A DNA stretch of 64,000 nt from Pseudoalteromonas espejiana DSM 9414. Its GTDB lineage: Bacteria > Pseudomonadota > Gammaproteobacteria > Enterobacterales > Alteromonadaceae. Shown piece by piece: positions 1 through 9,516 of this stretch. The stretch lies in the NCBI RefSeq assembly GCF_002221525.1, contig NZ_CP011028.1, forward strand, positions 3,297,001-3,361,000, in the 5' to 3' direction. A program made the translations under genes and the position numbers. The notes beneath the pieces were generated by a model. That model was not told where the DNA came from, ran no database searches, and saw only the letters and a list, made by a program, of their open reading frames with translations. How positions within the stretch are numbered: position 1 is the first letter of the stretch; each line of letters begins with the position of its first letter.

Positions 1-327
1 CAAATAACACTAGACGACGCAGGTATTACCTCCGTTATAGTGAAGCTTGTTAAACAACGTCGTGATTCTTACACTCAGTACAAAGATGCTGGACGTGAAG
101 ATTTAGCCGAAATTGAAGCCAATGAGATCACCGCACTAGAAACTTTTTTACCTCAACAATTGAGTGAAGAAGAAATAGTAGCGCTTATTGATGCGGCTAT
201 TGCTGATACTAATGCAGCAGGTATGCAAGACATGGGTAAAGTAATGGGTATAATCAAAAGCAAAGCCGAAGGACGTGCCGATATGGGCAAGCTTTCTGGT
301 TTAATTAAGCAACGATTAACAGCCTAA
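1..327 (+). CDS. yqeY: GatB/YqeY domain protein, 3' part (5' end outside window)
   Basis: The reading frame is open from base 1, so the gene starts upstream and only its last ~108 residues are visible; the family is usually about 148 residues. The visible part matches the YqeY family, which resembles the C-terminal tRNA-binding domain of the amidotransferase subunit GatB: an ALETFLPQQLSEEEI segment followed by GKVMGIIKSKAEGRADMGKLSGLIK near the end. The position just before dnaG and rpoD is the usual one (rpsU-yqeY-dnaG-rpoD), so rpsU probably lies just outside the window. The GTG at 40 is internal, not the start. The cellular role of the family is not settled. Confidence 0.9.
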   Translation, partial: QITLDDAGITSVIVKLVKQRRDSYTQYKDAGREDLAEIEANEITALETFLPQQLSEEEIVALIDAAIADTNAAGMQDMGKVMGIIKSKAEGRADMGKLSGLIKQRLTA

Positions 328-359
328 TACTCCCACATACATAAAGTATGATTAAAGCA

Positions 360-386
360 AACCGAGCCTAGTGCTCGGTTTCTTCG
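360..386 (+). terminator. Rho-independent terminator after yqeY
   Basis: An 8-bp stem (AACCGAGC at 360-367, GCTCGGTT at 373-380) with a 5-base loop is followed by a T-rich stretch. It would separate yqeY from dnaG, so dnaG needs its own promoter. Confidence 0.7.
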
Positions 387-481
387 TTTATGGAGCAATA
401 AATCTGCTTTTACAAACGCAAAAATTACAACATACCGTTATTCTATATGAATTATTAGTACGCTAATTTAATACGATAGAA

Positions 482-511
482 TGAACATGTTTTTAATAAA
501 ATTGGTATAAA
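482..511 (+). promoter_or_regulatory. Candidate dnaG promoter
   Basis: An extended -10 (TGG then TATAAA at 506-511) has a four-of-six -35 match, TGAACA, at 482-487 with an 18-base spacer. It sits about 55 bases before dnaG and after the yqeY terminator. It was picked by eye only. Confidence 0.4.
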
Positions 512-566
512 TACGCACATTGTGTTGAAATTACTACTCATCAATTGTTAGGACTACTTACAGAGC

Positions 567-2318
567 ATGGCTGGAAAGATCCCACGAAATTTTATTGACG
601 ATTTACTCGCCAGAACAGATATTGTAGAGCTAATAGACTCAAAGGTTGGTCTTAAAAAAGCCGGTAAAGACTACCAAGCTTGCTGCCCTTTCCATAATGA
701 AAAATCCCCTTCTTTTACTGTTTCTCAAGACAAACAGTTTTATCATTGCTTTGGCTGTGGGGCGAATGGCAACGCAATTTCGTTCGTTATGGAATATGAC
801 AAACTCGAATTTGTTGATGCCATTGAAGAGTTAGCAAGTTTACTCAATTTAGATGTTCCTCGCGAAAAAGGTACTAACTCTGCACCCGAGCGAACAGCGG
901 CGCAAAAACGTTCTGACTACGATTTAATGCTGCATACAGCGCGCTTTTATCAACACCAACTAAAGCACCATAGCAACTCTGCTGCGGTTATTGATTATGT
1001 AAAAGGGCGTGGTTTAAGCGGCGAAACAGTTAAAAAGTTTATGATTGGCTATGCGCCTAGCGAATGGGAAGCGCTTTGCCAGCAGCTTGGCCGCACAAAA
1101 GAACAAAAAGAGCAATTAGTAGAGCTAAAACTCGCTTCAGAAAAAACACCAGGCAGACAGTTCGACTTTTTCCGCGACCGCCTAATGTTTCCTATACGAG
1201 ATAAGCGCGGACGTGTAATTGCGTTTGGTGGGCGTGTTATGCAAGCCGACCAAGGGCCAAAATATCTCAACTCGCCAGAGACCCGTATTTTTCATAAGGG
1301 TTTTGAACTCTATGGCCTTTACGAAGCAAAACAAGCGCATAAAAAACTTGAGCATGTACTCATTGTTGAAGGTTACATGGACGTGGTTGCGCTTGCTGAG
1401 CAAGGAATAGAATACGCTGTGGCGGCTCTTGGTACAGCGACTACAAGTGAGCATATGCACACCTTATTTAGAACCACCGACAAAGTAGTGTGCTGTTATG
1501 ATGGCGACAGGGCTGGGCGCGATGCTGCTTGGCGAGCGCTTGAAAATGCCTTGCCATATTTAACTGATGGCAAAGCACTGCATTTTGTATTTTTACCTGA
1601 TGGCGAAGACCCAGACTCACTAGTACAACAAGAAGGCAAAGCACAATTTGAACAACGCCTAGCCCAAGCAGATGACTTCACTAAAGTACTGTTTAATAAA
1701 CTTAGCCAAGAAGTAGATTTAACACTCGACTCTGGTAAAGCTAAATTATTGAGTGCCGCATTGCCGCTAATTGAGAAAATTCCGAGTGAGTTTTATCAAG
1801 AGAACATTTTAGAGCAATTAGGTCGTTTAATTGGCCGAACCCGAGAGCAATTAAACAGCCGATTAAAAACCCCTAAACAGCAACAAGCGGTTGAACGTAA
1901 ATTTAAAATTACCCCTATGCGTCAAGCTATTGGTATTTTAATTCAGCATCCTCAATTAGCTAAAAGCGTGCCTTACTTGCCTGAGCTTGCTCAAATGAAC
2001 ATAGCCGGCATAGGTTTGTTATTGCGCTTACAAGAGCGTGCACTGCAAAAAGACAATGCAAACACCGCGGTTTTGCTTGAATCATTCAGAGACAGTGATG
2101 ATTATGAGCCACTTGTAAAGCTTGCCACGTGGCAGCACCAAATAAGTGACGAGCGTTTAGAAACTGTTTTTCAAAATACTTTTAAATTTATTGAAGATCA
2201 GTGTTTAAATTATCGACTAGAGACCCTATTAATAAAGGACAAGACACAGGGCTTAACAAGTGATGAAAAACTCGAATGTCATTTACTTATGACAGCGCTA
2301 AAAGCGAGTAACAGCTAG
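567..2318 (+). CDS. dnaG: DNA primase DnaG
   Basis: Makes the short RNA primers for leading- and lagging-strand synthesis together with the DnaB helicase. At 583 residues it is the normal length. The N-terminal zinc-binding domain shows C40, H43, C61 and C64. The RNA-polymerase core follows, with the TOPRIM acidic motifs VLIVEGYMDV and CYDGDRAGRDA in the middle of the protein. The last ~150 residues are the more variable helicase-binding domain. The ATG at 567 begins the family-typical MAGKIPRNFID. The gene lies between yqeY and rpoD, the classical macromolecular-synthesis arrangement. Confidence 0.98.
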   Translation: MAGKIPRNFIDDLLARTDIVELIDSKVGLKKAGKDYQACCPFHNEKSPSFTVSQDKQFYHCFGCGANGNAISFVMEYDKLEFVDAIEELASLLNLDVPREKGTNSAPERTAAQKRSDYDLMLHTARFYQHQLKHHSNSAAVIDYVKGRGLSGETVKKFMIGYAPSEWEALCQQLGRTKEQKEQLVELKLASEKTPGRQFDFFRDRLMFPIRDKRGRVIAFGGRVMQADQGPKYLNSPETRIFHKGFELYGLYEAKQAHKKLEHVLIVEGYMDVVALAEQGIEYAVAALGTATTSEHMHTLFRTTDKVVCCYDGDRAGRDAAWRALENALPYLTDGKALHFVFLPDGEDPDSLVQQEGKAQFEQRLAQADDFTKVLFNKLSQEVDLTLDSGKAKLLSAALPLIEKIPSEFYQENILEQLGRLIGRTREQLNSRLKTPKQQQAVERKFKITPMRQAIGILIQHPQLAKSVPYLPELAQMNIAGIGLLLRLQERALQKDNANTAVLLESFRDSDDYEPLVKLATWQHQISDERLETVFQNTFKFIEDQCLNYRLETLLIKDKTQGLTSDEKLECHLLMTALKASNS

Positions 2319-2344
2319 TCAGACTTGATTTAAACTGTTATACT
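2316..2344 (+). promoter_or_regulatory. Candidate rpoD promoter
   Basis: TATACT at 2339-2344 preceded by TGT gives an extended -10. TAGTCA at 2316-2321 matches the -35 at four of six positions with a 17-base spacer. It overlaps the dnaG stop codon and would give rpoD a transcript of its own. Enterobacterial rpoD is likewise known to have private promoters. Confidence 0.45.
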
Positions 2345-2442
2345 GTGCTATTCACTGCGTCACATTATTAAAGTTAGCCAAAGGGCAAACTCTATGATGG
2401 CGCCTGTTGTATCAACTTATCAGAGTGGAAGAAACAATCTCT

Positions 2443-4287
2443 ATGGATCCAACTCCTCAGTCACAATTAAAACTTCTGATTCAAAAAGGTAAAGAGCAAG
2501 GCTATTTAACTTTTGCTGAAGTAAATGATCACCTTCCACAAGACATAATCGACTCAGATCAAGTAGAAGATATCATTAGCATGATTAATGACATGGGTAT
2601 CAAGGTTAGCGAAAACGCGCCTGACGCCGATGAATTAATGATGCAAGAAACCACGACAGACGAAGACGCAGCCGAAGCTGCCGCTGCAGCCCTTGCAACT
2701 GTAGAAAAAGAAATCGGCCGTACTACCGACCCAGTACGCATGTACATGCGTGAAATGGGTACTGTTGAACTTCTTACCCGTGAAGGCGAAATTGTAATCG
2801 CTAAACGTATTGAAGAAGGTATTAACCAAGTACAGATTTCTGTTGCCGAATACCCAGAAGCGATCACTTACCTACTTGAACAGTGGGATAAGTTTGAAGC
2901 AGAAGAAATGCGCTTAAGCGACATTATTTCTGGCTTTTTCGATCCTAACGAAGACGAAGCGCAAATCTCTGCAACGCACATTGGTTCTGAATTAAGTGAC
3001 GAACAACTTGATGAAGACGATGAAGATGACAAAGACAGTGATGACGATGATGACGAAGAAGAAGTAGATACAGGCCCAGATCCAGAAGAAGCCCGTATTC
3101 ACTTTGAAAACTTACGTGATTTATACGTTAAAGCACGTGCTACGTTTGACGAAAAAGGTCGTTCGCACCCAGATTCTCAAGCCGCTATTTTTGAAATTGG
3201 CGAGCTTTTCAGAACCTTTAAATTAGTACCAAAACAGTTTGATCGCATGGTTAATAACATGCGAGAAATGATGGACAGAGTTCGTATTCAAGAACGTCTA
3301 ATCATGAAACAAGCGGTACAAATTGCTAAGCTTCCTAAGAAAACGTTTATTAAGCATTTTGCTAACAACGAAACTGACGCAGCTTGGTTAGACCTAGAAA
3401 TTGCAGCTAACGAAAAACACTCAGCTAAACTTGAAGAAGTAAAACCTGAAGTTATTCGTTGCATTCAAAAGCTTTGTGTAATTGAAGAAAGCACAGGCTT
3501 AAGCATTGAGCGTATTAAAGACATTAACCGTCGTATGAGTATTGGTGAAGCTAAAGCGCGCCGTGCGAAAAAAGAGATGGTTGAAGCTAACTTACGTCTT
3601 GTAATCTCAATTGCTAAAAAATACACCAACCGTGGCTTACAATTCTTGGACTTAATCCAAGAAGGTAATATTGGTTTGATGAAAGCGGTAGATAAGTTTG
3701 AATATCGCCGTGGTTATAAGTTCTCAACTTATGCTACGTGGTGGATACGCCAAGCTATCACGCGCTCAATTGCTGACCAAGCAAGAACAATCCGTATTCC
3801 GGTACATATGATAGAAACGATTAATAAACTTAACCGTATTTCTCGTCAAATGTTACAAGAAATGGGTCGTGAGCCAAATCCAGAAGAATTAGCAGAACGC
3901 ATGATGATGCCAGAGGATAAAATCCGTAAGGTACTTAAAATTGCCAAAGAGCCAATTTCTATGGAAACACCCATTGGTGATGATGAAGATTCGCACTTAG
4001 GTGACTTTATCGAAGATACCACTATTGATTCGCCAATCGACTCGGCAACAATGGAATCTCTTCGTGGCGCAACTAACGATGTACTAGCAGGCCTTACAGC
4101 ACGTGAAGCTAAAGTACTACGTATGCGTTTTGGTATTGATATGAATACCGACCACACCTTAGAAGAAGTAGGCAAACAGTTTGACGTAACACGTGAGCGT
4201 ATTCGTCAAATAGAAGCGAAAGCGCTGCGTAAATTACGCCACCCTTCTCGCTCTGATTTACTAAAAAGCTTTTTAGACGCTAAGTAA
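2443..4287 (+). CDS. rpoD: RNA polymerase sigma-70 factor RpoD
   Basis: Primary (housekeeping) sigma factor directing RNA polymerase to -10/-35 promoters. With the ATG at 2443 the protein is 614 residues and begins [12 protein letters not shown], like enterobacterial RpoD. An in-frame TTG at 2407 would add 12 residues with no counterpart in the family, so I reject it. Region 1.1 is followed by the [11 protein letters not shown] region 1.2 motif, an acidic Asp/Glu-rich non-conserved region (about residues 195-220), and near-invariant regions 2-4, including [15 protein letters not shown] (2.3/2.4) and [20 protein letters not shown] (4.2 helix-turn-helix). It lies about 120 bases after dnaG. Confidence 0.98.
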   Translation: MDPTPQSQLKLLIQKGKEQGYLTFAEVNDHLPQDIIDSDQVEDIISMINDMGIKVSENAPDADELMMQETTTDEDAAEAAAAALATVEKEIGRTTDPVRMYMREMGTVELLTREGEIVIAKRIEEGINQVQISVAEYPEAITYLLEQWDKFEAEEMRLSDIISGFFDPNEDEAQISATHIGSELSDEQLDEDDEDDKDSDDDDDEEEVDTGPDPEEARIHFENLRDLYVKARATFDEKGRSHPDSQAAIFEIGELFRTFKLVPKQFDRMVNNMREMMDRVRIQERLIMKQAVQIAKLPKKTFIKHFANNETDAAWLDLEIAANEKHSAKLEEVKPEVIRCIQKLCVIEESTGLSIERIKDINRRMSIGEAKARRAKKEMVEANLRLVISIAKKYTNRGLQFLDLIQEGNIGLMKAVDKFEYRRGYKFSTYATWWIRQAITRSIADQARTIRIPVHMIETINKLNRISRQMLQEMGREPNPEELAERMMMPEDKIRKVLKIAKEPISMETPIGDDEDSHLGDFIEDTTIDSPIDSATMESLRGATNDVLAGLTAREAKVLRMRFGIDMNTDHTLEEVGKQFDVTRERIRQIEAKALRKLRHPSRSDLLKSFLDAK

Positions 4288-4308
4288 TTTAGCGCTTTGT
4301 ATAAACTA

Positions 4309-4335
4309 AAAAGGCCGCTGTAGCGGCCTTTTTTC
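4309..4335 (+). terminator. Rho-independent terminator after rpoD
   Basis: Perfect stem GGCCGC (4313-4318) / GCGGCC (4323-4328) with a 4-base loop, flanked by an A-run and a T-run. It ends the dnaG-rpoD transcript before prmA. Confidence 0.9.
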
Positions 4336-4353
4336 TATTTCAAGGAAATAAAC

Positions 4354-5235
4354 ATGGCTTGGATCCAAATCCGTATCAATGCCAATGCAGCAACAGCTGA
4401 CGCTGTAAGTGACTTATTAATGGAAGCTGGCAGCGCATCAGTTACCTTTATTGACGCAAAGGACACACCAATATACGAGCCTAAAATTGGCACTGTAGAA
4501 TTTTGGGCTGATACCACCGTAATTGGCTTATTTGAAGCCAATCACGATATGAATGCCGTAATTGCCTTACTAAAACGCCACGATGAAATTAAAGACTCAC
4601 TAGTATATAAAATCGAGCAGCTAGAAGACAAAGACTGGGAACGTGAGTGGATGGATAACTTCCACCCAATCCAATTTGGCGAAAAACTATGGATTTGCCC
4701 AAGCTGGCGCGATATTCCTGACCCAGATGCAGTTAATGTGTTGCTTGATCCTGGCCTTGCATTTGGTACAGGCACCCATGCAACAACAGCTCTGTGTCTA
4801 AAGTGGCTAGAAAGCCAAGACCTAACGGGTAAAACTGTAGTCGATTTTGGTTGTGGTTCTGGCATTTTAGGGATTGCAGCTATCAAACTTGGCGCAGCGC
4901 GCATGATTGGCATTGATATTGACCCTCAAGCGCTTGAAGCTAGCTTAGATAACGCCCAACGTAATGGCGTTGCCGACAAGTTAGAAGTGTACTTACCAGA
5001 AAACCAGCCTGAGTTTACGGCCGACATTGTAGTCGCTAATATTTTAGCGCAGCCACTGCGTGAACTACACAGCGTAATTTTAGGTTTGTTAAAGCCAGGT
5101 GGCAAAATTGCTATGTCAGGTATATTAGAAGAGCAAGCTCAATCGGTCGCTGATATATACGCGCCATTTATTGCACTAGACGATATTGCCGTTGAAGGCG
5201 ATTGGACTCGAGTTAGTGGCACAAAAAACAGCTAA
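4354..5235 (+). CDS. prmA: Ribosomal protein L11 methyltransferase
   Basis: SAM-dependent enzyme that trimethylates ribosomal protein L11. The 293 residues equal the E. coli length. An N-terminal substrate-recognition domain is followed by a class I methyltransferase fold with motif [14 protein letters not shown] (about residues 165-177) and motif [12 protein letters not shown]. It starts at the ATG at 4354 behind an AAGGAAA ribosome site. The order prmA-dusB-fis is conserved in gammaproteobacteria, but here a strong terminator and a promoter separate prmA from dusB. Confidence 0.97.
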   Translation: MAWIQIRINANAATADAVSDLLMEAGSASVTFIDAKDTPIYEPKIGTVEFWADTTVIGLFEANHDMNAVIALLKRHDEIKDSLVYKIEQLEDKDWEREWMDNFHPIQFGEKLWICPSWRDIPDPDAVNVLLDPGLAFGTGTHATTALCLKWLESQDLTGKTVVDFGCGSGILGIAAIKLGAARMIGIDIDPQALEASLDNAQRNGVADKLEVYLPENQPEFTADIVVANILAQPLRELHSVILGLLKPGGKIAMSGILEEQAQSVADIYAPFIALDDIAVEGDWTRVSGTKNS

Positions 5236-5280
5236 CTCTGAGCCAAAGCAATTTTAGAGTTTTAACTCAAAACTCGCATG

Positions 5281-5315
5281 TAAAGCCTGTATTTAACAGG
5301 CTTTACGTTTTTTTT
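5281..5315 (+). terminator. Rho-independent terminator after prmA
   Basis: Perfect 10-bp stem TAAAGCCTGT (5281-5290) / ACAGGCTTTA (5296-5305) with a 5-base loop, followed by a run of eight T. Confidence 0.9.
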
Positions 5316-5440
5316 ACAGTTATAAAACTAACTCACTTTTTTTGACAAATTTATTTTTTGTTTAAATATCAAACAAATCAACCCACTTGTCATGCGGTTA
5401 TCAAATGTCAATACGAAAAGGGCAAAAAAAAGTCACTTTT

Positions 5441-5493
5441 GTTCAATTTATAGCCTTTGATTTTTCCTAAAAAAACCGTAAACTTAGCGCCCC
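5441..5493 (+). promoter_or_regulatory. dusB-fis promoter with GC-rich discriminator and possible Fis site
   Basis: TTGATT (5457-5462) and TAAACT (5479-5484) are spaced by 16 bases and followed by the GC-rich discriminator TAGCGCCCC (5485-5493). This is the layout of stringently and growth-rate-controlled promoters such as E. coli fis. Upstream DNA is very AT-rich. At 5441-5455 a 15-mer fits the degenerate Fis consensus (G..YA...T....C) and abuts the -35, which would suit autoregulation. A transcription start near 5491 leaves a leader of about 18 bases before the TTG at 5509. Confidence 0.65.
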
Positions 5494-5508
5494 TTGAAAA
5501 GAGGCCTA

Positions 5509-6489
5509 TTGAATACAGTGCGTATCGGTTCATACCAACTTGAGAATAATGTAATAGTCGCGCCAATGGCAGGTATTACAGACAGACCATTTAGACAGCT
5601 TTGCCGCCGCTTAGGTGCGGGCCTTGCCGTGTCTGAAATGCTATCGTCAAACCCGAAGGTTTGGAAAACTGAAAAATCGATGAACCGTATGGATCACAGC
5701 GGTGAATCGGGTATACGTGCGGTGCAAATTGCAGGAGCTGATCCTGAGCTTATGGCGCAGGCCGCACAATTCAATGTTGCTAACGGTGCACAGATCATAG
5801 ATATCAATATGGGGTGCCCAGCAAAAAAAGTGAACAAGAAACTCGCAGGCTCTGCCTTATTACAGTTTCCTGAACTTGTGGAAGAGATAGTTGATGCAGT
5901 CGTTAATGCTGTTGATATCCCGGTCACACTTAAAATCCGTACAGGATGGGATCAGGATAACCGTAATGGTGTAGAGATTGCGAGAATAGCTGAGCGTTAT
6001 GGCATAGCGTCACTTGCCGTACATGGGCGTACACGCGCATGTATGTATAAAGGTGAAGCAGAATATGACACGATTAGGGATATAAAACGCTCAGTGTCGA
6101 TACCTGTTGTTGCAAATGGTGATATTACATCACCAGAAAAAGCAAAGCAGGTTTTGGACTATACGGGTGCAGATGCCATCATGATTGGCCGAGCCGCCCA
6201 AGGTCGCCCTTGGATATTTAGGGAGATAGACCACTATTTGCGAACTGGAGAACACTTACAGCCGCCTGCTATTTCAGAGGTACGCAGTATTTTAATGGAG
6301 CATTTAGATAACCTCCATGCGTTTTACGGTGAGCCAATGGGAGCGCGAATTGCTCGCAAACATGTATCTTGGTATTTGCAAACCCATGACAGTGATGGTC
6401 AGTTTAGGCGAGTATTTAATGCGCTCGACAACCCACAGGCACAGGTTGACGCATTAAAGCAATACTTTAAAACACTAGCAGCTAACTAA
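5509..6489 (+). CDS. dusB: tRNA-dihydrouridine synthase DusB
   Basis: FMN- and NADPH-dependent enzyme that reduces specific uridines in the tRNA D-loop. It is a TIM-barrel of the Dus family: [12 protein letters not shown] near the N-terminus, [13 protein letters not shown] with the catalytic Cys, [22 protein letters not shown] and [13 protein letters not shown]. The start is ambiguous. The TTG at 5494 lies at or next to the predicted transcription start. The TTG at 5509 has AGAGG four bases upstream and is preferred (326 residues). The GTG at 5518 gives the E. coli-like MRIGSYQL start. It is followed 19 bases later by fis, the conserved dusB-fis operon. Confidence 0.95.
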   Translation: MNTVRIGSYQLENNVIVAPMAGITDRPFRQLCRRLGAGLAVSEMLSSNPKVWKTEKSMNRMDHSGESGIRAVQIAGADPELMAQAAQFNVANGAQIIDINMGCPAKKVNKKLAGSALLQFPELVEEIVDAVVNAVDIPVTLKIRTGWDQDNRNGVEIARIAERYGIASLAVHGRTRACMYKGEAEYDTIRDIKRSVSIPVVANGDITSPEKAKQVLDYTGADAIMIGRAAQGRPWIFREIDHYLRTGEHLQPPAISEVRSILMEHLDNLHAFYGEPMGARIARKHVSWYLQTHDSDGQFRRVFNALDNPQAQVDALKQYFKTLAAN

Positions 6490-6508
6490 GAAAGAAAGAG
6501 ACTTTATA

Positions 6509-6799
6509 ATGTTCGAACAAAACGTGACTTCTCCATTTATCACAAACCCTCATGTTCAGTCACACGAGAAACCGCAGCCATTGCGTGATGCAGTAAAAAA
6601 AGCTGTTCACCACTATTTAAAGCAGCTTAACGGTCAAGATGTGCAAGACGTTTACGACCTTGTTCTTTCAGAGCTAGAAGCGCCATTACTTGAAGAAGTA
6701 ATGACATACACACGTGGTAACCAAACTCGTGCGGCAATTTTACTAGGTATCAACCGTGGTACTTTACGTAAAAAGCTTAAAAAATACGGCATGAACTAA
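6509..6799 (+). CDS. fis: DNA-binding protein Fis
   Basis: Small nucleoid-associated protein that bends DNA, activates rRNA promoters and helps site-specific recombination. It has 96 residues (98 in E. coli). The C-terminal half is almost identical to E. coli Fis: [10 protein letters not shown], then the helix-turn-helix [16 protein letters not shown] ending exactly as in E. coli. The N-terminal ~25 residues, the flexible beta-hairpin arm, are more divergent, as is usual. Second gene of the dusB-fis operon. Confidence 0.98.
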   Translation: MFEQNVTSPFITNPHVQSHEKPQPLRDAVKKAVHHYLKQLNGQDVQDVYDLVLSELEAPLLEEVMTYTRGNQTRAAILLGINRGTLRKKLKKYGMN

Positions 6800-6834
6800 T
6801 ATGCTGGCTGTGAGTTATCGCAGCTAATTATTAA

Positions 6835-6860
6835 AAAAGCACCTTTGGGTGCTTTTTTTA
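6835..6860 (+). terminator. Rho-independent terminator after fis
   Basis: Stem AAAAGCACC (6835-6843) / GGTGCTTTT (6848-6856) with a 4-base loop, followed by T-rich sequence. Confidence 0.9.
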
Positions 6861-6990
6861 TGCCTGCAATTTATTAACCAAATTGCAAAATGCTCACGCT
6901 TATTGGCGCTTTATGAGTCGTTTTTTGAGTAGTAATCAGTTAAAATGCCCGCTTCTAAGCTAGCTCATTAACTGAGGAAATCAAACTACA

Positions 6991-8577
6991 ATGGATACTC
7001 ATCGTCCCATTCGTCGCGCACTGTTAAGTGTGTCTGATAAAACCGGTATTGTTGAATTTGCCCGCGCACTAGAAGCGCAAGGTGTAGATATTTTATCAAC
7101 TGGCGGTACCTGTAAACTCCTTGCTGATAACGGCATAAAAGTGACTGAAGTGTCAGATCACACAGGTCATCCTGAAATCATGGATGGTCGCGTAAAAACC
7201 CTTCACCCTAAAATTCACGGCGGCATTTTAGCTCGTCGCGGACAAGATGAAAGCGTAATGGCAGATAACAACATCTCTGCTATCGATATTGTTGTAGTTA
7301 ACTTATACCCCTTTGCGAATACTGTCGCTCAAGAAAACTGCAGCCTTGAAGATGCCATTGAGAACATTGATATTGGCGGCCCAACTATGGTGCGCGCAGC
7401 CGCTAAAAACCACAAAGATGTAACGATTGTGGTAAACGCGAGCGATTACGACCGTGTTATTAGCGAAATGCAAAACAATAATGGTTCAACTACATATAAA
7501 ACACGTTTTGACTTAGCCATTGCGGCTTATGAGCACACTGCTCAATACGATGGCATGATTGCTAACTACTTTGGCAAAATGGTTCCTGATTACACTGAAG
7601 AAGCCGTTGAAGACACCAAATTCCCACGTACTATCAATATGCAGTTCACTAAAAAGCAAGATATGCGTTACGGTGAAAACTCACACCAAGATGCTGCTTT
7701 TTACGTTGAAAACGATGTAAGCGAAGCATCAGTTGCAACAGCAACTCAGCTGCAAGGTAAAGCGCTTTCGTTTAATAACATTGCAGATACCGATGCCGCA
7801 CTTGAGTGTGTTAAAGAATTTGATGTACCTGCGTGTGTTATTGTTAAACACGCAAACCCGTGTGGTGTTTCAATTGGCGATAACATCTTACAAGCATATG
7901 AGCGTGCATTTAAAACAGACCCAACATCAGCGTTTGGTGGCATTATTGCCTTTAACCGCGAGCTTGATGCAGCAACAGCACAAGCCATTGTTGAGCGTCA
8001 ATTTGTTGAAGTGATTATTGCTCCTAGCATATCAAGCGAAGCAGCAAAAATTGTTGAAGCTAAAAAGAACGTACGTTTATTAGCGTGCGGACAATGGAGC
8101 GGAAAAGCAACTGGCCACGATATTAAACGCGTAAACGGCGGTGTTTTAGTACAAGACCGTGACCTAGGTATGGTTACCCAAGGCGACTTAAAAGTAGTGT
8201 CTAAACGCCAGCCTTCTGAGCAAGAACTTAAAGACTTACTGTTTTGCTGGAAAGTCGCTAAGTTTGTTAAATCAAACGCAATTGTATATGCCCGCGACGG
8301 TATGACTATTGGCGTAGGCGCAGGCCAAATGAGCCGTGTTTACTCAGCTAAAATAGCAGGTATTAAAGCCGCTGATGAAAACTTAGAAGTACCGGGTTCA
8401 GTTATGGCGTCGGATGCGTTTTTCCCATTCCGTGATGGTATTGATGCTGCAGCAGAAGCTGGTATTACCGCTGTAATTCAACCTGGTGGCTCAATGCGCG
8501 ATGAAGAAGTTATCGCCGCAGCTGACGAAGCAGGCATGGCTATGGTGTTTACCGGCATGCGCCATTTCCGCCACTAA
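6991..8577 (+). CDS. purH: Bifunctional AICAR formyltransferase / IMP cyclohydrolase
   Basis: Catalyses the last two steps of IMP synthesis: formylation of AICAR by 10-formyl-THF, then ring closure. The 528 residues are the normal length. The N-terminal IMP cyclohydrolase (MGS-like) domain (~1-200) shows [11 protein letters not shown] and [17 protein letters not shown]. The C-terminal transformylase contains the catalytic KHANPCGV motif and the terminal [14 protein letters not shown] at 6991. I looked for a PurR-type operator (ACGCAAACGT-like) upstream and saw none. purD follows after one intervening gene and a terminator. Confidence 0.98.
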   Translation: MDTHRPIRRALLSVSDKTGIVEFARALEAQGVDILSTGGTCKLLADNGIKVTEVSDHTGHPEIMDGRVKTLHPKIHGGILARRGQDESVMADNNISAIDIVVVNLYPFANTVAQENCSLEDAIENIDIGGPTMVRAAAKNHKDVTIVVNASDYDRVISEMQNNNGSTTYKTRFDLAIAAYEHTAQYDGMIANYFGKMVPDYTEEAVEDTKFPRTINMQFTKKQDMRYGENSHQDAAFYVENDVSEASVATATQLQGKALSFNNIADTDAALECVKEFDVPACVIVKHANPCGVSIGDNILQAYERAFKTDPTSAFGGIIAFNRELDAATAQAIVERQFVEVIIAPSISSEAAKIVEAKKNVRLLACGQWSGKATGHDIKRVNGGVLVQDRDLGMVTQGDLKVVSKRQPSEQELKDLLFCWKVAKFVKSNAIVYARDGMTIGVGAGQMSRVYSAKIAGIKAADENLEVPGSVMASDAFFPFRDGIDAAAEAGITAVIQPGGSMRDEEVIAAADEAGMAMVFTGMRHFRH

Positions 8578-8583
8578 TCACAC

Positions 8584-8614
8584 AAAGGGTTAAACACAGC
8601 GTTTAACCCTTTTT
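8584..8614 (+). terminator. Rho-independent terminator after purH
   Basis: Perfect stem GGGTTAAAC (8587-8595) / GTTTAACCC (8601-8609) with a 5-base loop, followed by TTTTTG. Confidence 0.9.
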
Positions 8615-8678
8615 GTTTGCAATCAATTCACGTATTCTGGTTAATCTAACACCTAATTTTTATGTTAAGGAACAAACG

Positions 8679-9500
8679 ATGAAATTTGCACTAAAGTCAC
8701 TACTTGTTGCCTCGCTTACGCTTACATCAACAATGGCGCTTAGCCATAACCATGAGTCGAGCCTTAGTCATGCAGTTCAATCAAGCGAACGTAGCGCTAA
8801 AAATAGCGCCCGTGATGAATACCGTCACCCTGAGCAAACATTGGCATTTTTTGGTTTTAAACCAACAATGACCGTTGTTGAAATTGCGCCAGGTGGTGGT
8901 TGGTACAGTGAAATTTTAGCTCCTGCTTTGAAAGAGCAAGGCTTATATTACGCTGCGCACTTTCCTAGTGATTCATCTGTAGGTTACTACCAACGTTCTC
9001 TAGCTGCCTTTAAACAAAAAGTGGCTGAAGATAAACGCTTTAGTAAAGTAGAAATTTCTGAATTTGCCCCCCTAACACACACTGATATAGCTCCAGCGGG
9101 TACAGCCGATATGGTATTAACCTTTCGCAATGTACATAACTGGTACATGGGTAAAGACACCGAAGGCGCATTAAGTGCGTTTAAGTCTTTTTACACAGCG
9201 CTAAAACCAGGTGGCACATTAGGTGTAGTTGAGCATCGCTTAGATGAAAGCCGTGCTGATGAGGATCAAAAATCAACTGGCTACATGAAGCAAAGCTACG
9301 TAGTCGACTTAGCTAAAAAAGCTGGGTTTGAACTGGTTGCAACAAGTGAGATTAACGCGAATCCAAAAGATACAGCTGATCACCCTAAAGGGGTATGGAC
9401 GCTACCACCTAGCTTACGTCTTGGCGAAAAAGACGCTGACAAATACAAAGCTATTGGTGAAAGCGACCGTATGACGCTGAAATTTAAAAAACCGCTTTAA
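8679..9500 (+). CDS. Methyltransferase-fold protein with signal peptide
   Basis: 273 residues from the ATG at 8679, which has AAGGA six to seven bases upstream; an in-frame extension to 8613 has no ribosome site and would bury the signal sequence. Residues 1-22 look like a Sec signal peptide (MKFALKSLLVASLTLTSTMALS). The mature part has a class I SAM-binding motif, VVEIAPGGGWYSEIL, and a downstream PGGTLGVVEHR strand. It resembles the COG4798 group of predicted methyltransferases, which often carry leader peptides; their reaction is not known to me. It lies between purH and purD but after the purH terminator, 16 bases before purD, so it may be cotranscribed with purD. Confidence 0.8.
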   Translation: MKFALKSLLVASLTLTSTMALSHNHESSLSHAVQSSERSAKNSARDEYRHPEQTLAFFGFKPTMTVVEIAPGGGWYSEILAPALKEQGLYYAAHFPSDSSVGYYQRSLAAFKQKVAEDKRFSKVEISEFAPLTHTDIAPAGTADMVLTFRNVHNWYMGKDTEGALSAFKSFYTALKPGGTLGVVEHRLDESRADEDQKSTGYMKQSYVVDLAKKAGFELVATSEINANPKDTADHPKGVWTLPPSLRLGEKDADKYKAIGESDRMTLKFKKPL

Positions 9501-9516
9501 ATAGGAATAGTACGCC

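Noticed and set aside
2407..2442. TTG start adding 12 residues to RpoD
   Set aside because: RpoD homologues begin at the MDPTPQSQ equivalent; the ATG at 2443 is well placed.
3846..4175. 109-residue open frame opposite rpoD
   Set aside because: Antisense to the near-invariant regions 3-4 of sigma-70.
5494..5508. TTG at 5494 as dusB start
   Set aside because: It lies at or next to the predicted transcription start, leaving no leader; AGAGG serves the TTG at 5509.
6861..6990. PurR operator before purH
   Set aside because: I looked for an ACGCAAACGTTTNCNT-like 16-mer and found nothing close.
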